From Methylobacterium oryzae (GTDB lineage Bacteria > Pseudomonadota > Alphaproteobacteria > Rhizobiales > Beijerinckiaceae), in contig NZ_CP090349.1 of NCBI RefSeq assembly GCF_021398735.1, forward strand, positions 372,001 to 436,000: a stretch of 64,000 nt of DNA. Direction: 5' to 3'. Both the position numbers and the translations under genes were made by a program. Below are positions 53,205 through 61,392 of the stretch, one piece after another. Numbering within the stretch: position 1 is the first letter of the stretch; each line of letters starts with the position of its first letter. Under the pieces are notes generated by a model. That model was not told where the DNA came from and ran no database searches. It saw nothing but the letters and a program-made list of their open reading frames with translations.

Positions 53205-54755
53205 ATGAACCAGGACAAGCCCCGCGAGATCCGCCTCGCCCTCGACGCGATCCCCCTCGGCGGCAAGGCCGAGGGCAAGGCCGGCGACGACGCGGTGCTG
53301 TTCGTGCGCGACGCCGACGGGGTGCGCGCCTTCCAGGCGAAGTGCCCGCATCTCGGCGCGCCGCTGGCCAAGGGCGAGATCTGCGGCGGCCGGCTCTACT
53401 GCCCCTGGCACAAGGCGGCCTTCGCGGTCGCCGACGGCGGCGTGGAGGAGCCGCCGGCGCTGGAGGCGCTGACTCGCTATCCCGTCCGGATCGAGGGCGG
53501 CGAGGCGGTGGCGACGCTGACGCCCGAGCCGGCCGCGAGGCGAGAGGCCGAGACCCCGGTCGGGACGGTCCTGATCGTCGGCACCGGTGCGGCCGCCGCC
53601 GCCTGCGTCACCACGCTCCGGCGCGAGGGCTTCGCGGGGGCGATCACCCTGGTCGGCCGCGAGGGCCACCCGCCCTACGACCGGACCAAGCTGTCCAAGC
53701 AGTTCCTGGCCAAGCCCACCCCGGCCGAGAAGACCCTGCTGGAGCCGGATTTCGCCGCCGCCGACCGGGTCGAGCGGGTCGAGGCCGAGGCGACCCGGAT
53801 CGATCCGGCCGGCCGCAGCGTCGCGCTGGCGGACGGGCGCACACTCACCGGCGACGCGCTGCTGATCGCCACCGGCAGCCGCGCGGTGGTGCCGGACTTC
53901 GAGGGAAGGGATCTCGACGGCGTGATGACCCTGCGCAGCCTCGACGACGCGGTGCGCCTCAGCGCCGCGGCGGAGCGGGCGACGCGCGTGGTGGTGATCG
54001 GCGCGGGCTTCATCGGCCTGGAGGCCGCGGCCTTCCTGACCAAGCGCGGCCTGTCGGTGACGGTCCTGTCCCGGGAGGAGGTCCCCTTCGCCAAGCGCTT
54101 CGGCGAGGCCGTGGGCGCGGCGCTGAAGCGCTACCACGCCGGCAACGGCGTGACCTTCGTGACCGGCACGGTCGCGCGGATCGCCGGCACCGGCTCCGTC
54201 GAGGCCGTCGAGACCGAGGACGGCGCGCGGCTTCCGGCCGACCTCGTGCTGATCGGCGCCGGCGCCGCGCCGGAGACCGGGATCGTCGCCGGGGTGGAGC
54301 CGGACGAGTCCGGCGGCCTCCCGGTCGGCGCCGACCTGAAGCTCGCCGACAACGTCTGGGTCGCGGGCGACATCGCGGCCTTCCCGGAGCGCGGCAGCGG
54401 CGTCACGGCGCGGATCGAGCACTGGCGGCTGGCGCAGCAGCACGGCACGCACGTCGCCCGGGCGATGCTCGGCGCCACCGGCGCCTTCGCGGGGGCGCCG
54501 TTCTTCTGGAGCAACCAGGGCGACAAGCGCCTGGATTACGGCGGCTACGCGCCGGATTTCGAGCGGATCATCCTGCAGGGCGACCCGGCGGCGCTCGACT
54601 TCATCGCCTACTACGTCCGCGACAACCGCGCGGTCGCCGCCTGCAGCATCGGCCGCAACCCCGCCTTCACGGCGTTCCTCCACCTGCTGGGCGAGGGCCG
54701 CGTGCCCGCCCCCGACCGGATCGAGGCCGGTGCGGATCTCGCCGCGCTGGTGTGA
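53205..54755 (+). CDS. Rieske / FAD-NAD reductase fusion (AIF-like ferredoxin reductase)
   Basis: 516 residues. The N-terminal Rieske [2Fe-2S] domain has Cys47-x-His49 (CPHLGAPL) and Cys66-x-x-His69 (CPWHKAAF). The pyridine nucleotide-disulfide oxidoreductase part has the FAD fingerprint LIVGTGAAAAAC (about residue 123), TGSRAVVPDFEG, the NAD fingerprint VVIGAGFIGLEAAAF (about residue 263) and the FAD-contact VAGDIAAFP. The C-terminal reductase domain follows (FFWSNQGDKRLDYGG). The architecture equals mammalian AIFM3 and bacterial nitrite-reductase-like or ferredoxin reductases. The electron partner is unknown, and no monooxygenase or dioxygenase is adjacent. The gene follows EamA by 126 bases. 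Confidence 0.93.
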   Translation: MNQDKPREIRLALDAIPLGGKAEGKAGDDAVLFVRDADGVRAFQAKCPHLGAPLAKGEICGGRLYCPWHKAAFAVADGGVEEPPALEALTRYPVRIEGGEAVATLTPEPAARREAETPVGTVLIVGTGAAAAACVTTLRREGFAGAITLVGREGHPPYDRTKLSKQFLAKPTPAEKTLLEPDFAAADRVERVEAEATRIDPAGRSVALADGRTLTGDALLIATGSRAVVPDFEGRDLDGVMTLRSLDDAVRLSAAAERATRVVVIGAGFIGLEAAAFLTKRGLSVTVLSREEVPFAKRFGEAVGAALKRYHAGNGVTFVTGTVARIAGTGSVEAVETEDGARLPADLVLIGAGAAPETGIVAGVEPDESGGLPVGADLKLADNVWVAGDIAAFPERGSGVTARIEHWRLAQQHGTHVARAMLGATGAFAGAPFFWSNQGDKRLDYGGYAPDFERIILQGDPAALDFIAYYVRDNRAVAACSIGRNPAFTAFLHLLGEGRVPAPDRIEAGADLAALV

Positions 54756-54869
54756 CGGCGCGACATCGGCGCCACGTCGGGGAGGCCGGACCGAGGGAAC
54801 AAGGTCGGGCGGTCCATCTTTCGGTAGACGCCGCCCGCCGTCTCGTGCCGGGCCCGCACGGGAGGCCCC

Positions 54870-55076
54870 ATGAACCAGATTATCGTCGTCGCCCTCATCT
54901 GCGCCGCCTCCGTCCAGGCCCCGGACTGCTCGCGCGAGACCGCTATCGACGTGGTGACGGGCCCGGCCCACACGCTCCAGGAATGCCTCGTCCAGGGTCC
55001 GGTCCTGGCGGCCAATGCCGGCTTCAAGGGCGAGGACGGGTCCTACCTGAAGACCCGGTGCGAGCAGAGGCGCTGA
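54870..55076 (+). CDS. Small conserved four-Cys protein
   Basis: 68 residues with GGGAGG immediately before the ATG region. MNQIIVVALICAASVQAPDC is an N-terminus resembling a weak signal peptide. The remainder has conserved-looking Cys positions (about 11, 20, 39 and 64) and the segment SRETAIDVVTGPAHTLQECL. I recall similar small proteins of unknown function as common in Rhizobiales. Location is probably periplasmic, where two disulfides would be possible. It stands between the Rieske reductase and mcd, with its own spacing on both sides. Confidence 0.75.
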   Translation: MNQIIVVALICAASVQAPDCSRETAIDVVTGPAHTLQECLVQGPVLAANAGFKGEDGSYLKTRCEQRR

Positions 55077-55308
55077 GCCGGGGCCGTCCGGCGAGCAGGT
55101 TTCGGTAGGCTGAAGGCACGATCATCAGTGTCCGGAGCGTCGCGCGTCGCCGCGCCGGTCAGGCCTTGACTTCGCAGGGCTGCGCGCCGGCCCGCCAGCC
55201 CCGGTATTCAACTTCAGTTCAAGGCGAGACAAACGAAATCTGCTTCGGCTCCGGACCGCGGCAGGTTAAAAGACCCGATCCAAGAAGACGCCACGCGAGC
55301 AGAGAACC

Positions 55309-56991
55309 ATGTCCGCATCCCCCGCCATCCAGACCGAGCCGCAGGATCTCGTGGCCCTCACCAAGGCCGCCGGTGAGAGCGCGAAGGCGCTGGCCGCCGA
55401 GGCCACGCGCCGGGTCCGCACGCGGATCCTCGGGACGGACGGGCGGATCGACGCGGCCAAGCTCGAGGGCCAGCAGCACGCCGCCCACGGGCTCGCGTGG
55501 CTCGCGACCTACGCGGAGGCGGTGAACGAGCTCGGCGGCTACGCCGAGCGCCTGCAAGGGGAGGGCCGGTTCGGCGAGACCGAGGCACTCCTCGTCCGGA
55601 TCGGCGCCGGCGAGTATCTCGACCAGCTGTTCTCCGGCATCCCGATGAGCCAGGGCGAGATGGTCCGCGTCACCGGGTCGCTCGGCCTCTCCGCCAAGGA
55701 GGTGGCCCCGTACCGCACGGACGCGGTCGAGACTCTGATCGCCGAGGGCAACACCCCCGAGAACCGCGCCGCCCTGGTGGCGCTGATGCGCGACGGCGGC
55801 GGCTCGGCGACCGTCGGCGCCTCGGGCCTCGACGAGGACATGGAGGCGATCCGCTCCGAGATGCGCCGCTTCGGCAAGGCCGAGGTGGTCGATCAGGCGC
55901 ACGAGTGGCACCTGAAGAACGCCTACATCCCGATGGAGATCGTGCAGAAGATGGCCGAACTCGGCGTCTTCGGCCTGACGATCCCCGAGGAGTACGGCGG
56001 CATGGGCCTGCCGAAGACCGCCATGTGCGTGGTCTCGGAGGAGCTGTCCCGCGCCTATATCGGCGTCGGCTCGCTGGGCACCCGCTCGGAGATCGCCGCG
56101 GAGCTGATCCTGTGCGGCGGCACCGAGGAGCAGAAGCAGCGCTTCCTGCCGAAGATCGCCTCCGGCGACATCCTGCCCACCGCTGTCTTCACCGAGCCGA
56201 ACACCGGTTCCGACCTCGCGAGCCTGCGCACCCGCGCGGTGAAGGAGGGCGACGTCTGGAAGATCACCGGCAACAAGACCTGGATCACCCACCCGGTCCG
56301 CGCCGACATCATGACGGTGCTGGTGCGCACCAAGCCCGAGGAGAAGGGCCACAAGGGCCTCTCCATGCTGATCGCCGAGAAGCCCCGCGGCACGGATGAG
56401 GATCCCTTCCCGGTCCAGGGCCTGTCGGGCGGCGAGATCGAGGTGCTCGGCTACCGCGGCATGAAGGAGTACGAGCTCGCCTTCGAGGGCTTCGAGGTGC
56501 CGGGCGGCAACCTGCTCGGCGAGGTCGAGGGCAAGGGCTTCGCCCAGCTGATGCAGACCTTCGAGTCGGCCCGCATCCAGACCGCGGCCCGCGCCATCGG
56601 CGTCGCCCAGTCGGCCCTCGACGTCGGCCTGCGCTACGCCGAGGAGCGGGTCCAGTTCGGTAAGGCGCTGGTGAACTTCCCGCGGGTGGCCGACAAGCTC
56701 GCCATGATGGCGGTGGAGATCAACATCGCCCGCCAGCTCACCTACTTCTCGGCCCGCGAGAAAGACGAGGGCAAGCGCTGCGACCTGGAGGCCGGGATGG
56801 CGAAGCTGCTCGGCGCCCGCGTCGCCTGGGCGGCGGCCGACAACGCCCTCCAGATCCACGGCGGCAACGGCTTCGCGCTCGAGTACCCGGTGAGCCGGAT
56901 CCTGTGCGACGCGCGCATCCTCTCGATCTTCGAGGGCGCTGCGGAGATCCAGGCGCAGGTGATCGCCCGCCGGCTGCTCGAGTCTGCCTGA
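55309..56991 (+). CDS. mcd: (2S)-Methylsuccinyl-CoA dehydrogenase
   Basis: 560 residues, much longer than the usual 380 of acyl-CoA dehydrogenases because of an N-terminal domain of about 150 residues. That extension (EATRRVRTRILGTDGRIDAA, HGLAWLATYAEAVNELGGYA) is characteristic of Mcd. The dehydrogenase core has TAVFTEPNTGSDLASLRTRA, WKITGNKTWITHP and GMKEYELAFEGFEVPGGNLLG, and the C-terminal catalytic region is FEGAAEIQAQVIARRLLE. Mcd forms mesaconyl-CoA from methylsuccinyl-CoA in the ethylmalonyl-CoA pathway, which regenerates glyoxylate for C1 and C2 assimilation. The flavin-linked enzyme is cytosolic. Other pathway genes (ecm, ccr, mcl1) are not beside it. The start has AGAGAA upstream. 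Confidence 0.95.
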   Translation: MSASPAIQTEPQDLVALTKAAGESAKALAAEATRRVRTRILGTDGRIDAAKLEGQQHAAHGLAWLATYAEAVNELGGYAERLQGEGRFGETEALLVRIGAGEYLDQLFSGIPMSQGEMVRVTGSLGLSAKEVAPYRTDAVETLIAEGNTPENRAALVALMRDGGGSATVGASGLDEDMEAIRSEMRRFGKAEVVDQAHEWHLKNAYIPMEIVQKMAELGVFGLTIPEEYGGMGLPKTAMCVVSEELSRAYIGVGSLGTRSEIAAELILCGGTEEQKQRFLPKIASGDILPTAVFTEPNTGSDLASLRTRAVKEGDVWKITGNKTWITHPVRADIMTVLVRTKPEEKGHKGLSMLIAEKPRGTDEDPFPVQGLSGGEIEVLGYRGMKEYELAFEGFEVPGGNLLGEVEGKGFAQLMQTFESARIQTAARAIGVAQSALDVGLRYAEERVQFGKALVNFPRVADKLAMMAVEINIARQLTYFSAREKDEGKRCDLEAGMAKLLGARVAWAAADNALQIHGGNGFALEYPVSRILCDARILSIFEGAAEIQAQVIARRLLESA

Positions 56992-57085
56992 AATCCCGTC
57001 TAGAGCTGGGGAATAGTACGTATCATGGGATTATAAGTCGGCATATGAACCCGGCTTAAACGAAGTCCCTGCTTCCTGGCGCCCG

Positions 57086-59605
57086 GTGAACAACTGGGGC
57101 GGCTCGGTGAGCGCGCAGCACGACGACGGACAGACGGGCAAGAACCTCCTCCGGCACTGGCAGGATTGCCGGACGCCGGGGGCGCCGATCCCGTCCTACG
57201 AGGCCGTCGTGCTCGGGAGTCTTGGCCGCCTCGCCGACCGGGCCGCCCTGGTGACGACCCGCGACGGGCGGGCCGCCCGGATCCTCTGGGCGGGCCAGGT
57301 CTTCGGCGCCTGGCTCGCGCAGGGTGCCGAAGGCGCGGAGGGCGCGTTGTCCGGGATCGTCCCGGCCGAGATCATCCCGACGGAGACCCTCCCAGTCGAC
57401 GCGCTCCCGATCGAGCTGCGCGAGCCCGTCGACGAGATGGTCGCGGCCGCCCTCACGTCCGGCCAGCCCGCCTTCGCCCGGTGCGATCGCCTCGCCGTCG
57501 GGGTGGTGACATCGACCCGCCTCGTCGGCGTGCCCCTGGGCAACCGCTGGGGCGAGCCGTTCGTGCTGGTCGGGTTCGACGGGGCGAGCGTCCGGACCGA
57601 GCTGGTCCAGGCGATGTTCACCGCCACCGACCAGGGCATCCTGGCCCTCAGCACGGTCCGGGACGCGGCCGGCCGGCCGGTCGATTTCAAGATCGTCGCC
57701 CTCAACCGCGGGGCCGAGCGCCTGCTGGAACGCCCCGCCGCCGCCCTGCAGTGGCAGCGCGTGGGCCAGCTCTTCCCGGGGGCCGTCACCGCGCGGACGA
57801 TCGCGACGCTCGCCGCCATGGTCGAGCGGGGCGGGCGCGCGGCCTTCGAGCTGAGCCGTCCCCGCTCCGACGGCGGCACGCTCTACCTCAAGGTCGAGGC
57901 GGGCTGCGTCGGCGATCTCGTCTCGGTCACGATGACGGATGTCGGCGACATCAAGGCCCGAGAGGCCTCGTTCCGGCTCCTGTTCGAGAACAACCCGGTG
58001 CCGATGTGGGTCGTGGCCGACGCGCGCGACCGGTTCCTGGCGGTCAACGACGCGGCCATCGCCCATTACGGCTACAGCCGCGAGCAGTTCCTGGAGCGGG
58101 CGCCGGCCGATCTCGCCATGGCCGCCGACGCGGCGCCGGCACCCGGCCTGCCGCCCACCGGCACCCTCCACCGCCGCGCCGACGGCTCCGCGATCGAGGT
58201 GTCCCTGTTCCAGCGGGCGATGCCGTTCGAGGGGCGGCAGGCCGTGCTCGAGGCCGCCATCGACATGACCGAGCGGCGCCGGGCCGAGGCCCGCATCGCC
58301 CACATGGCCCATCACGACGCGCTCACCGGGCTGCCGAACCGCGTGCTGTTCCGGGACCGCCTCGCCGAGGCGATCGCCCGCCACGCCCGGGACGGCGAGG
58401 CGGCGGTGCTGCTCTGCCTCGACCTCGACAAGTTCAAGATCGTGAACGACACGCTGGGCCACCCGGTCGGCGACAAGCTGCTGCGCGAGGCGGCCGAGCG
58501 GATCGCCGGATGCCTGCGCGAGGACGACCTCGTGGCCCGGCTCGGCGGCGACGAGTTCGCCATCCTGGTGCGCGGGCCGGACCTCCCGGCGCTGGCGGAC
58601 GGGCTGATCGCGCGGGTGATCGCCGAACTCGGCCGCCCCTTCCGGCTGGACGGCCAGGATTGCCACATCGGCACCAGCATCGGCGTCGCCTGCCTGCCCC
58701 GGGACGGCACTGATCCCGAGACGCTGATGAAGAACGCCGACCTCGCCCTCTACCGGGCGAAGGCCGAGGGCGGCGGCACCTTCCGGTGCTTCGAGCCGGA
58801 GATGGATGCCTGGGTGCAGGCGCGGCGGCGGCGCGAGAACGAGCTGCGCGAGGCTTTCGCCCGCGGCCAGTTCTCGCTGGTCTACCAGCCGCTGATGGAT
58901 GCCCGCGCCGGTCGGATCCTCGCCTTCGAGGCGCTGCTGCGCTGGCACCACCCGGAGCACGGCCCGGTCTCTCCGGCCGAGTTCGTGCCGCTCGCCGAGG
59001 AGACCGGCCTGATCGTGCCGATCGGCGCCTGGGTGATGCAGACTGCCTTCGCCGAGGCGGCGACCTGGCCGGAGGCGATCCGGCTCGCCGTGAACCTCTC
59101 CCCGATCCAGTTCCGCAACCGCGACTTGGTCGAGACCGTGCGCGGGGCGCTCGCCGCCGCGGGGCTCGACCCGCGGCGCCTCGAGCTGGAGATCACCGAA
59201 TCGGTCCTGCTCGCCGACAGCGCCGCCAACCTCGCGACGCTGCACGCGCTGCGGGCCATGGGCATCCGGATCGCGATGGACGATTTCGGCACCGGCTATT
59301 CCAGCCTCGGCTACCTGCGCAGCTTCCCGTTCGACAAGATCAAGCTCGACCGCTCCTTCGTGAGCCAGGTCGGCGAGAACACCCACTGCACGGCGATCGT
59401 GCGCGCGGTGGCGAGCCTGGGCACCAGCCTCGGCATCGCCACCACCGCCGAGGGCGTCGAGACCGCCGAGCAGCTCGCGATGCTCCGCGCCGAGGGCTAC
59501 GACGAGGTTCAGGGCTTCCTGTTCAGCCGCGCGGTCCCGGGTCCCGAGGCCCGCCGCCTGATCGAGCGCGCGCGGGAGGCGGTCCCGGACGACCGGGCGG
59601 CCTGA
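57086..59605 (+). CDS. PAS-PAS-GGDEF-EAL c-di-GMP turnover protein
   Basis: 839 residues from a GTG at 57086. An N-terminal PAS-type domain with the motif GEPFVLVGFDGASVRTEL covers about 60-180. A second PAS domain (FRLLFENNPVPMWVVADARD, about 293-395) follows. The GGDEF domain has DALTGLPNRVLFRDRLAEA and the intact ARLGGDEFAILV. The EAL domain has AFEALLRWHHPEHG, the metal/catalytic region ELEITESVLL, DDFGTGYSSLGYL and DKIKLDRSF. Both catalytic motifs look complete, so either activity is possible. No membrane segment is seen, so the protein is cytosolic. The AT-rich spacer 56992-57085 separates it from mcd. Confidence 0.93.
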   Translation: MNNWGGSVSAQHDDGQTGKNLLRHWQDCRTPGAPIPSYEAVVLGSLGRLADRAALVTTRDGRAARILWAGQVFGAWLAQGAEGAEGALSGIVPAEIIPTETLPVDALPIELREPVDEMVAAALTSGQPAFARCDRLAVGVVTSTRLVGVPLGNRWGEPFVLVGFDGASVRTELVQAMFTATDQGILALSTVRDAAGRPVDFKIVALNRGAERLLERPAAALQWQRVGQLFPGAVTARTIATLAAMVERGGRAAFELSRPRSDGGTLYLKVEAGCVGDLVSVTMTDVGDIKAREASFRLLFENNPVPMWVVADARDRFLAVNDAAIAHYGYSREQFLERAPADLAMAADAAPAPGLPPTGTLHRRADGSAIEVSLFQRAMPFEGRQAVLEAAIDMTERRRAEARIAHMAHHDALTGLPNRVLFRDRLAEAIARHARDGEAAVLLCLDLDKFKIVNDTLGHPVGDKLLREAAERIAGCLREDDLVARLGGDEFAILVRGPDLPALADGLIARVIAELGRPFRLDGQDCHIGTSIGVACLPRDGTDPETLMKNADLALYRAKAEGGGTFRCFEPEMDAWVQARRRRENELREAFARGQFSLVYQPLMDARAGRILAFEALLRWHHPEHGPVSPAEFVPLAEETGLIVPIGAWVMQTAFAEAATWPEAIRLAVNLSPIQFRNRDLVETVRGALAAAGLDPRRLELEITESVLLADSAANLATLHALRAMGIRIAMDDFGTGYSSLGYLRSFPFDKIKLDRSFVSQVGENTHCTAIVRAVASLGTSLGIATTAEGVETAEQLAMLRAEGYDEVQGFLFSRAVPGPEARRLIERAREAVPDDRAA

Positions 59606-59626
59606 TCCGCCCGGCCCGCGCGGGAC

Positions 59627-59803
59627 CTACTTGGTGACCTTCACCGAGACCGGGTCGCTCGACGGGAAGGTCTCCTCCAGGGCGTCGTCCAGGCGCTCGT
59701 TCAGCTTCTCCTGCTTGTTGTCGGGGTTCTTGGCGTCGCCCGGCTTGGCGCTGCCCTGCTGGAAGCCCGGCTTGGTCTCGTTCGGCTTGTGGGTCTCGGC
59801 CAT
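59627..59803 (-). CDS. Small conserved protein, probable general stress protein
   Basis: 58 residues from the ATG at 59803 (MAETHKPNETKPGFQQGSAK). The protein is hydrophilic, and its C-terminal half reads KLNERLDDALEETFPSSDPVSVKVTK in shortened blocks KLNERLDDALEETFP and SSDPVSVKV. The ending TFPxSDPVSV is a frequent small module in alphaproteobacteria, often in stress-induced proteins. No catalytic residues and no membrane segment are present. An EcfG-like promoter lies 50 bases upstream, consistent with general stress control. It is convergent with the GGDEF/EAL gene. Confidence 0.82.
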   Translation of the reverse strand: MAETHKPNETKPGFQQGSAKPGDAKNPDNKQEKLNERLDDALEETFPSSDPVSVKVTK

Positions 59804-59852
59804 GTCGCTCGCTCGTCCGTGACGGAGGCACGCAAGGGTGCCGGTGGGCATC

Positions 59853-59877
59853 AACGCGAGGGAGGGCGGGTGTTTCC
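59853..59877 (-). promoter_or_regulatory. EcfG (general stress sigma) type promoter
   Basis: On the minus strand GGAAA (59877-59873), 16 bases, then CGTT (59856-59853). The EcfG consensus is GGAAC-N16/17-CGTT, so there is one mismatch. It is 50 bases upstream of the 58-residue gene. It is typical in location and suits the PhyR/EcfG system first described in Methylobacterium. Confidence 0.45.
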
Positions 59878-59904
59878 GATCTTTCGGGCCTGATCGGTGC
59901 GCCC

Positions 59905-59996
59905 CGTCATCGCGCGCGCAGCGGAGCGACGCAGAACCGCGCCGCGTGCCGAGGCGACCCGCTGCCCTGGATTGCTCCGCCGCGCTCGCGAGGACG
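59905..59996. repeat. Dispersed intergenic palindrome, copy 3
   Basis: The left arm CGTCATCGCGCGCGCAGCGG continues into AGCGACGCAG. The right arm has CTGCCCTGGATTGCTCCG then CCGCGCTCGCGAGGACG. It shares the CCCTGGAT-GCT core with copies at 7712 and 29874, and the arms are degenerate. It lies between the small stress gene and the glycosyltransferase gene. Confidence 0.6.
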
Positions 59997-60014
59997 TGCG
60001 CACCGGAATCGTCC

Positions 60015-61268
60015 TCAGGCGGTCGCCAGCGGCCGCCCGAGCGGGCCGCGGGCCGCGGCCTCGCGCAGGACCGTCCCGTAGACGGCCTCGAGACGGTCGA
60101 GATGGGTGTCCAGGGTCAGGGGCGCGGCCCAGTAGCGCTCGTGCGCGGCCCGGCCCATCCGGGCGGCGAGGCCGTCGTCGGTCAGGCGGCGCAGGTGCGC
60201 GGCGAGGTCGTCCGGGTCGCCCGAGCGGAACCAGAATCCGGTCTCGCCGTCGGCCACGGCCTCGCGGCCCGCGCAGGCGTCGCTCACGATCACCGGCGCG
60301 CCGCAGGCCAGCGCCTCGTAGACGGTGAGCGGCTGGCCCTCGTACCAGACGCTCGGGAAGACCAGCGCCCGGGCCCGCCGCATCAGCGCCTGCACGGCCG
60401 CGGCGTCGCGCCAGCCGAGCATCACCGCCTCGGGATAGCGCGCGGCGAGGTCGGCCCGTTCGGGGCCGTCGCCCACGAAGGCCGCCCGCACGCCCGCCCG
60501 GCGGGCCGCCTCGGCGAAGATCGGCGCGCCCTTCTCGGTGGAGATCCGCCCGACGAACAGGAAGTCGCCCGGCGGCCCGTCGTGGACCGGCGCCGGCGCC
60601 ACCGCGATGGGGTTGTCGACCCGGTGGAAGGCGGTGCCGCGGGGCAGGAGCGGCCGCACGACGCTCTCCTGCAGGTCGCTGATCGTGATGACGTGGGCGA
60701 ACAGCTCCGGCAGCCGGGCCACGTGGGCGAGGCCGGCGTGGCGGACCATCCGGGCCACCTTGCGCGGGTAGCTGCGCGCGTCGCAGTTCGCCACGATGCA
60801 GGCGGGCGACATCGGGGTGCGGTGGCAGATCCGCTGCGCCGGGTAGGCGTAGAAGCCGCCGGTCGGGCAGACGAGGAAGAACTCGTGCATCGTGTAGAGG
60901 CAGGGCAGCCCCGAGGCCCGGAGCGCGGTGCCGATCGACGGCGACAGCGCCTTGGCGAAGGCGTGGACGTGGACCAGCGTGTCGCGGGGATCGCAGGCGG
61001 CGAGTTCCGCCGCCAGGGCGCGGCAGGCCGGCCCGTTCCAGATCGCCTGGACCGCGAAGGCGAGCTTGCTGCGCGCCGTGGTGACGTCGTCCTGGTCCAG
61101 GCAGACCACCCGGACGCCGGCCGGCTCGAGCCGCGGGTCCACCGGGCCGACCGCGGCGAACAGGCTGACGCGGATCCCCCGGGCGGCGAGCCCCAGGGCG
61201 GATTCGATGGCCACCTTGGCCTGGCCGCCGTTGATCGCGGCGTGGTCTGCGACGAGGACGACGTGCAC
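60015..61268 (-). CDS. Glycosyltransferase family 4-like protein, copy A
   Basis: 417 residues from a GTG at 61268 with GGAAG seven bases upstream. The GT-B fold N-terminal domain starts VHVVLVADHAAINGGQAKVA, followed by VHVHAFAKALSP and YTMHEFFLVCPTGGFYAY. The C-terminal donor domain has FLFVGRISTEKGAPIFAEA, FPSVWYEGQPLTVYEALACG (the nucleotide-sugar E-x7-E region) and CAGREAVADGETGFWF. The sugar donor and acceptor are unknown. The cysteine-rich insert (CHRTPMSPACIVANCDARS) is unusual and is shared with copy B in altered form. The divergent copy B begins 124 bases away. The two N-termini are alike, indicating an inverted duplication. Confidence 0.9.
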   Translation of the reverse strand: MHVVLVADHAAINGGQAKVAIESALGLAARGIRVSLFAAVGPVDPRLEPAGVRVVCLDQDDVTTARSKLAFAVQAIWNGPACRALAAELAACDPRDTLVHVHAFAKALSPSIGTALRASGLPCLYTMHEFFLVCPTGGFYAYPAQRICHRTPMSPACIVANCDARSYPRKVARMVRHAGLAHVARLPELFAHVITISDLQESVVRPLLPRGTAFHRVDNPIAVAPAPVHDGPPGDFLFVGRISTEKGAPIFAEAARRAGVRAAFVGDGPERADLAARYPEAVMLGWRDAAAVQALMRRARALVFPSVWYEGQPLTVYEALACGAPVIVSDACAGREAVADGETGFWFRSGDPDDLAAHLRRLTDDGLAARMGRAAHERYWAAPLTLDTHLDRLEAVYGTVLREAAARGPLGRPLATA

Positions 61269-61392
61269 GTCAGGACTTCCGCCGCTGCGATCCGGGACCG
61301 ACAGCTGTATCCGGCCGCGGTTGATCGCCCGTAAACCGGTCTGCCCCATCCTCCCGGCGCGCGAGAGCGATCGATCCCCGGGAGGGTTCACC

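Noticed and set aside
52034..55108. Open frame of 1024 codons on the plus strand across EamA, the Rieske reductase and the small Cys gene
   Set aside because: It is a shifted frame of three well-supported genes and has no domain of its own.
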